From: Seminavis robusta
Taxonomy: Eukaryota > Bacillariophyta > Bacillariophyceae > Naviculales > Naviculaceae
Direction: 5' to 3'
Length of the DNA stretch: 38,628 nt
Assembly: GCA_903772945.1 (NCBI GenBank)
Contig: CAICTM010001054.1
Location: forward strand, 1 to 38,628
The notes below the pieces were generated by a model that was not told the origin of the DNA, searched no databases, and saw only the letters and a list, made by a program, of their open reading frames with translations. Position numbers and translations under genes: made by a program. Shown here piece by piece: positions 34,786 through 38,628 of the stretch (the stretch's first letter is position 1; each line of letters begins with the position of its first letter).

Positions 34786-36741
34786 TCAGTAGTCCCGGTA
34801 GTCACCAGAATGATTATCAATCCATTTCTTGGTATATTCGGACTCGAGCTTTTGCCAACGAGGTGGCCAAGCGTCAAACTCGGTGACATTGGGGGCGCTC
34901 TCCTTTGTGTGCTCGCCCTCCTTTGTTTTCTCGCCCTCCTTTTTCGCGGCCACTTTCTTGTCTTCTAGGCGCAGAGCTCCACAAACCCAAAGGATGTTCA
35001 ACTTTCCGTAGAGAGCCTCGTTGCAGAAATTTGCATTTACATTGCCTTGATGCTGGGGGAGTTCGAATCGTTTCTTCTGCAGCGACGCCTTGACGCATTC
35101 GTCCAACTCAAGCGAGGAGATGAAATCGCTGGCGGCCTCTGCTTGCTTGCTGGTGAAGGCAATCTTTCCTTTGGAATCGCGATGGAAGAGGCCACCATCA
35201 GGTGACCGCGGTGAGACTCCAGGCAAGTACTTCACGTTGTCCTCCCAGGACCAAACACAACCAGGGCGTTTCCCCGGTTCGCCAAGAAGCTCATTCAAAA
35301 CTCGTGCCTTCATGTCATGGTTTGTGTAGTTAAACGCAACCTTGAGACCCAATCCAATGTTTAAATAATCCTTGCGGTCGAGCAAGAATGGTTCCCCAGA
35401 CAGAAGCTGCCTCGGGTCAGCCTTAGCCAAGTGCTCGATGAGAAAATATTGTCGTAGTCTCCCACGAGGCAAGCCGCCGCCGTCATGGGGATCTCGACTG
35501 CAGAGGTTCCGTCTCCGTGACTTGATGCGTAAGCCAGGACTCCTTCCACAAAAAGAACTTTGAAGGGCACATAGGGCTCATTGAGTGAACGAGCCACGTC
35601 GCAGACTGCATTCATGCGAGCCTCGTTCTCGCAAACAATCACATCTGAATCAAAGGTATCGTCATCCGATGCTTCCTTGTGCTTCTTGCGGACGGGGAGG
35701 AATCATCATTTTTGTTGTGCTGATCACCCAAAACCGCCAAATTGACCAGAAGATTGTGGGCTTCAAAAGGACCAAAATAACCCAAGCATTCCTTGTGTTC
35801 CCCGATGGCTTCCTCATCCACGTAGCAGCGATTGAAGATCTTCACCACCACTCCAAACGCTTCATGACTAAAGTCTTGGCATTCATATGTCACCACCGCT
35901 AGCGGATCCTTGCCTTCTCGCTCCGCCGCGCGATTGGCCCACTCTACATGTGCTTTGAGCATTCCAGTGAGATTGTCCACTGGCAACACATAGCTCGAGG
36001 AGGCATTGGCGGCACGTTCCATGGGACTCACGGCTTTTGTGACATTCGTATTTGGAAATGTCACGAGCAAGACGTGGCTGGACTGCTGCTTTCGAATGGC
36101 CCAGAGATTGGCCGTCAGAATGTGTTTGGTCCCCTTCTTCAAGACACATCCTTCATGCTCGAGATCCTTTCGAAACAAGAGCCCAGAGCCGGGCGTCGCC
36201 GTCGCAAAGGTTTGGGATGTGCCTCCAAAACCGTGGATCGTCGTCTCGCCGCCTTCTCGAGCGTCACCGGATGATGATGAGGGAGTAGTAGTCACACACA
36301 CGAGCAAGGTAAACTCCTCAATCAAGTTGGACGTGAGGCTCAAATAATCCTTGTGGCGCTGGAAGAATCCTCCCTCCTCATACTTGATGTGGGTGATATC
36401 ATTGCGACAGAGGGTATATTGATACGACTGGTCCGTCTGGTTGAGATGAGAGACAATGTTCGCCTGCCACAACAGTTACTCAAAATTCGTGAGATACTGC
36501 GTCCTTCAATACGACAAAGTTAATCTCTTCATCCAGACAAGGTTCACTACTTACGTCCACCAGATCCATCAGCTTTGGGTCGGTAATGGCTCGGAACACG
36601 CTTTGGCGGAGATCTTCATCGACAATTTTCGTCTTTGGCCGAGGAATACAAGATCGACTTCTCAAAGGGTTGTTGGCATTTGGCAAGGTGCTCCTGAAAG
36701 GGAGCAATGGGAAGATCGGTGAGGAATCGAACGCTGTCCAT
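34786..36741 (-). CDS. 2-oxoglutarate/Fe(II) oxygenase (prolyl-4-hydroxylase-like), frameshifted in this sequence
   Basis: Proposed exons 36741-36555 and 36463-34786. The 91-bp intron has donor GTAAGT and acceptor GGCAG, phase 0. After three one-base corrections the product would be about 621 residues. The oxygenase core follows the splice: HIKYEEGGFFQRHKDYLS gives Fe ligands H-x-D (about H99 and D101). GGETTIHGF and then LEHEGCVLKKGTKHILTANL give the distal His (about 165) and the 2OG-binding Lys (about 175), as in prolyl 4-hydroxylases. The C-terminal half (SDVIVCENEARMNAVCDVAR onward, to GDYRDY) is of unknown function, with a KKEGEKTKEGEHTKE insert. The reading frame changes at 36626-36629, 35694-35697 and 35443-35446, each a 4-nt homopolymer, while all catalytic residues are intact. 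The start at 36741 is the best guess; a different frame is open to 37097. Confidence 0.65.
36464..36554 (-). other. Intron of the 2OG oxygenase gene
   Basis: GTAAGTAGTG at the donor (36554) and TTGTGGCAG at the acceptor (36464). Removing it joins KLMDLVD to ANIVSHLNQT in frame. Confidence 0.7.
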
Positions 36742-37205
36742 GGTCGGTTGATGACTTGCTGCTGTTGTTGTGGATAATGTCTTTCTTTCAGGCTTAGACC
36801 AAAAAGATTTTGTGATGGAAGAAACAGGTTTCGTCTCGCAAAGCAAGATCTGAGGTCGGCTTCTCGAAGCATGGATGAAATGAACAGCTCTGCTGGCGTC
36901 ATTGGCTTTTCCTTCGAAATTGCCTCCGGCAGGGTTGATTTGTCCCAGAGTCCGTCCATTGACCGTTCGTTGCTGTTTAGTGAATGATATCTTGATGCCT
37001 CTGACACCTCAAGCAAGAACTCAGTCCGGTTTGAGGGTCCAGTACTCGACAATCGAGTATGGGTACCCGTACGATACGGTATACATGAAGTATACATGTA
37101 TTACGATCGTAACAGCTGCCAGTCTACTGATCGATCTTGACATTATTTGGATTCCCTCCCAAAAAGAAGACAATCCACACCATTTATTTTGCTTGCTGTT
37201 TGACC
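36742..37205. promoter_or_regulatory. Divergent promoter region, 464 bp
   Basis: It separates the proposed start of the oxygenase gene (-) from the start of the membrane-protein gene (+). It holds a GTACCCGTAC palindrome and several GTATAC steps near 37060-37100. A minus-strand frame continuing to 37097 overlaps it and could be a longer 5' end of the oxygenase gene. Confidence 0.35.
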
Positions 37206-38286
37206 ATGATGTCTCCGCGCAGTCAAAAACCACGGTGGTTGCTATCACTCGTCCTTTTCCTCGCCTGTACCATTATCGGATGTGAGGGCCATCGTTTCCG
37301 GGTCACTCCTTTTCAGCGTTCTCCAACGGAGCAGAAAGCCTTCCTTGGTGGATCGTCGACCAAGGCTGTGTTGGTTCTTCGCGGTGGCGATGCGCAGGTC
37401 TCCAAGGAGTTTCTCTCGGATGGATTCCTTGGAATGTTCTTCTCAGGTAAGCAATTCGTGTTGTAATTGGGTCAATCAGCAAGTGACAGCGCTCTACTAA
37501 TCAAGTGTTCATCCACCGGAATCGAATCTTCTATGCTGTAACCGATGCTACCGTACTACTATGCATGTAGTCAACCGCTTGGCTACGGGTGTTGTGTTTA
37601 CGTTTCTGACAGGTTTGGGAATGAAACTGTTCCACGAGTATGAGGTGGAAACTCCGTCATCTCCGGCGAACAAGCTTATCCGGTTTGCCGGAATCAGCAT
37701 GGTCCAGGATGGAATTCTTAGCATGCTTGCAATGAAGAAGGGCATTGAAGGAAGTGCTTTGAACCAGGCACTCGGAATCAGTTTAGTGCCTCTTGCAGCT
37801 CTGTTGCTAGTGCAAGAAGCAAGGGATACCACCAAATCCAGTGGCCACCGTCAGAAAACCCTCCTGATTGGCAGCATCCTTGGGGCTTGCGCCGTATCGC
37901 TCATTTCAGGTTCGGGTCTGCCAGCCAATGTGGCTGCCATCACACCCATCCTCTTGGTTGGCGTCTTTGATGCGCTATGCCTTTTCTTCCCGGAAACTAT
38001 GATCACGCTGGTAGAGGCCGCCGCAAACCCTTCGGACCATCAATTTCGGTTCATGATTCGCGCCATTGCTACTCATTCCTTGGTTTGGTTGAGTATTTTC
38101 ACCGCTCTTTGGAACGGTCAAGACATGTACAAGGCATTTGGTTACGGGACTCTCGCGGTTTTCGTGATTGGTTCCATTGTCTGCCTCGTCATCCCTGACA
38201 TGCGCAAGAGCGGAGCTCCGACGGGCCCCATGATCCCGTTTCAAGCCATAAATGCGTACATTTCATACCGATTCCTCAAACCTTGA
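37206..38286 (+). CDS. Polytopic membrane protein, probably plastid-targeted (2 exons)
   Basis: Exons 37206-37446 and 37571-38286, 318 residues. The intron (GTAAGC...TGTAG, 124 bp) is phase 1 and leaves the frame intact. The start is ATG-ATG at 37206; the same frame is open upstream only from a TTG. The N terminus has a signal peptide (RWLLSLVLFLACTIIGCEG), then an Arg-containing segment beginning HRFRVTPFQRS and a VLVLRGG stretch. That is the layout of the bipartite presequences that take proteins into secondary plastids; a strict ASAF motif is absent, so this stays an inference. Exon 2 encodes about seven transmembrane segments, including GVVFTFLTGLGMKLF, ALNQALGISLVPLAALLLV, and AITPILLVGVFDALCLFFPE. 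I do not recognise the family. Confidence 0.7.
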
Positions 38287-38628
38287 GTCGATCGCTAGGT
38301 ATTCTTGATAATGTAACCTGCAGGAGCTTGGAGGACGAAAAATCCTACTGGACAATACGACTTTTGCATTGCAGCTTGGTCAACTACGATGTAGCTAGCC
38401 ACCGGTAGTTCTATTGACTTGGAGCCAAGCCGATCGAGTCAACTATACCGGTAGTCTGCTCTGGGCATGCAGTCTAAACTATAATAATGTGGGCAATTGC
38501 CAGAATAAAATATCAATTTTCTGATTTCTCCGTATTCAAATGTTTTCATATTTCTCACAATTCACGTTTTTCCTGACTTCTCACAATTTCAATTTTCTCC
38601 GTTTCCTCACAATTCCATTTTTTCGTTT
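38287..38628. other. 3' flank with T-rich degenerate repeats
   Basis: The last 120 bp contain several variants of TTTCTCACAATT(T/C) separated by T-rich DNA (about 38550-38620). No gene seen before the window ends. Confidence 0.45.

Noticed and set aside
34324..34968. 214-codon plus-strand frame
   Set aside because: It overlaps the oxygenase C terminus in antisense and its hydrophobic end is the complement of a Lys/Glu-rich insert.
36616..37097. Alternative long N terminus of the oxygenase (ATG at 37097)
   Set aside because: That frame gives an unnatural Ser/Arg/Pro-rich sequence, whereas the other frame from 36741 reads as a plausible protein leading into the core after a one-base homopolymer change.
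1..38628. tRNA, rRNA, CRISPR, replication origin
   Set aside because: By eye I saw no cloverleaf with A/B-box sequences, no rRNA-like stretch and no regularly spaced identical repeats with unique spacers. A covariance-model scan could still reveal a small RNA gene.

Overview
The window looks like nuclear DNA of a eukaryotic microalga, most likely a pennate diatom (inference, not proven). The reasons are: short GT-AG introns (about 90-130 bp) in a minority of genes; a Ty1/copia gag and LTR; kinesin-light-chain-type TPR proteins; a secreted protein carrying repeated Arg-Arg-Leu motifs; a protein with an ER-type signal followed by a plastid-like presequence; and intergenic DNA rich in CTAG and GTAC/CCGG palindromes. 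Genes lie on both strands with no operons. No tRNA, rRNA or CRISPR was seen.

Layout. 1-2650: decayed copia material, with a plus-strand gag remnant facing a minus-strand LTR and 5' gag fragment. 2803-4220 (+): a five-exon membrane protein with an internal 4+4 transmembrane duplication. 4854-7445 (-): an F-box / coiled-coil / TerD fusion. 8394-10208 (-): an unrecognised, probably nuclear protein with a basic tail. 10807-11079 (-): a tiny secreted EF-hand protein. 11466-12089 (-): a zinc-ribbon protein. 13642-19362 (-) and 20877-25522 (+): a head-to-head pair of large paralogous STAND (NB-ARC-like) ATPase-TPR proteins. 25523-28940: repeat-rich DNA with a hAT transposase fragment inside subterminal-type repeats and a near-perfect 61-bp palindrome. 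28941-29924 (+): a secreted Cys-rich protein with RXL-type motifs. 31801-32301 (+): SKP1. 32933-33775 (-): a TLC-domain membrane protein. 34786-36741 (-): a 2OG-Fe(II) oxygenase gene interrupted by three single-base homopolymer frameshifts. 37206-38286 (+): a two-exon, probably plastid-targeted polytopic membrane protein.

How the genes may work together. SKP1 and the F-box-TerD protein are potential partners in an SCF ubiquitin ligase, although F-box genes are common and proximity alone means little. The strongest candidate for an undescribed system is the divergent STAND-TPR pair. One member has a canonical P-loop. The other has lost the P-loop Ser/Thr and carries a long C-terminal extension with a duplicated module. 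This resembles the head-to-head sensor/executor NLR pairs of plants. The similarity of architecture is visible in the sequence; the immune-type role is inference.
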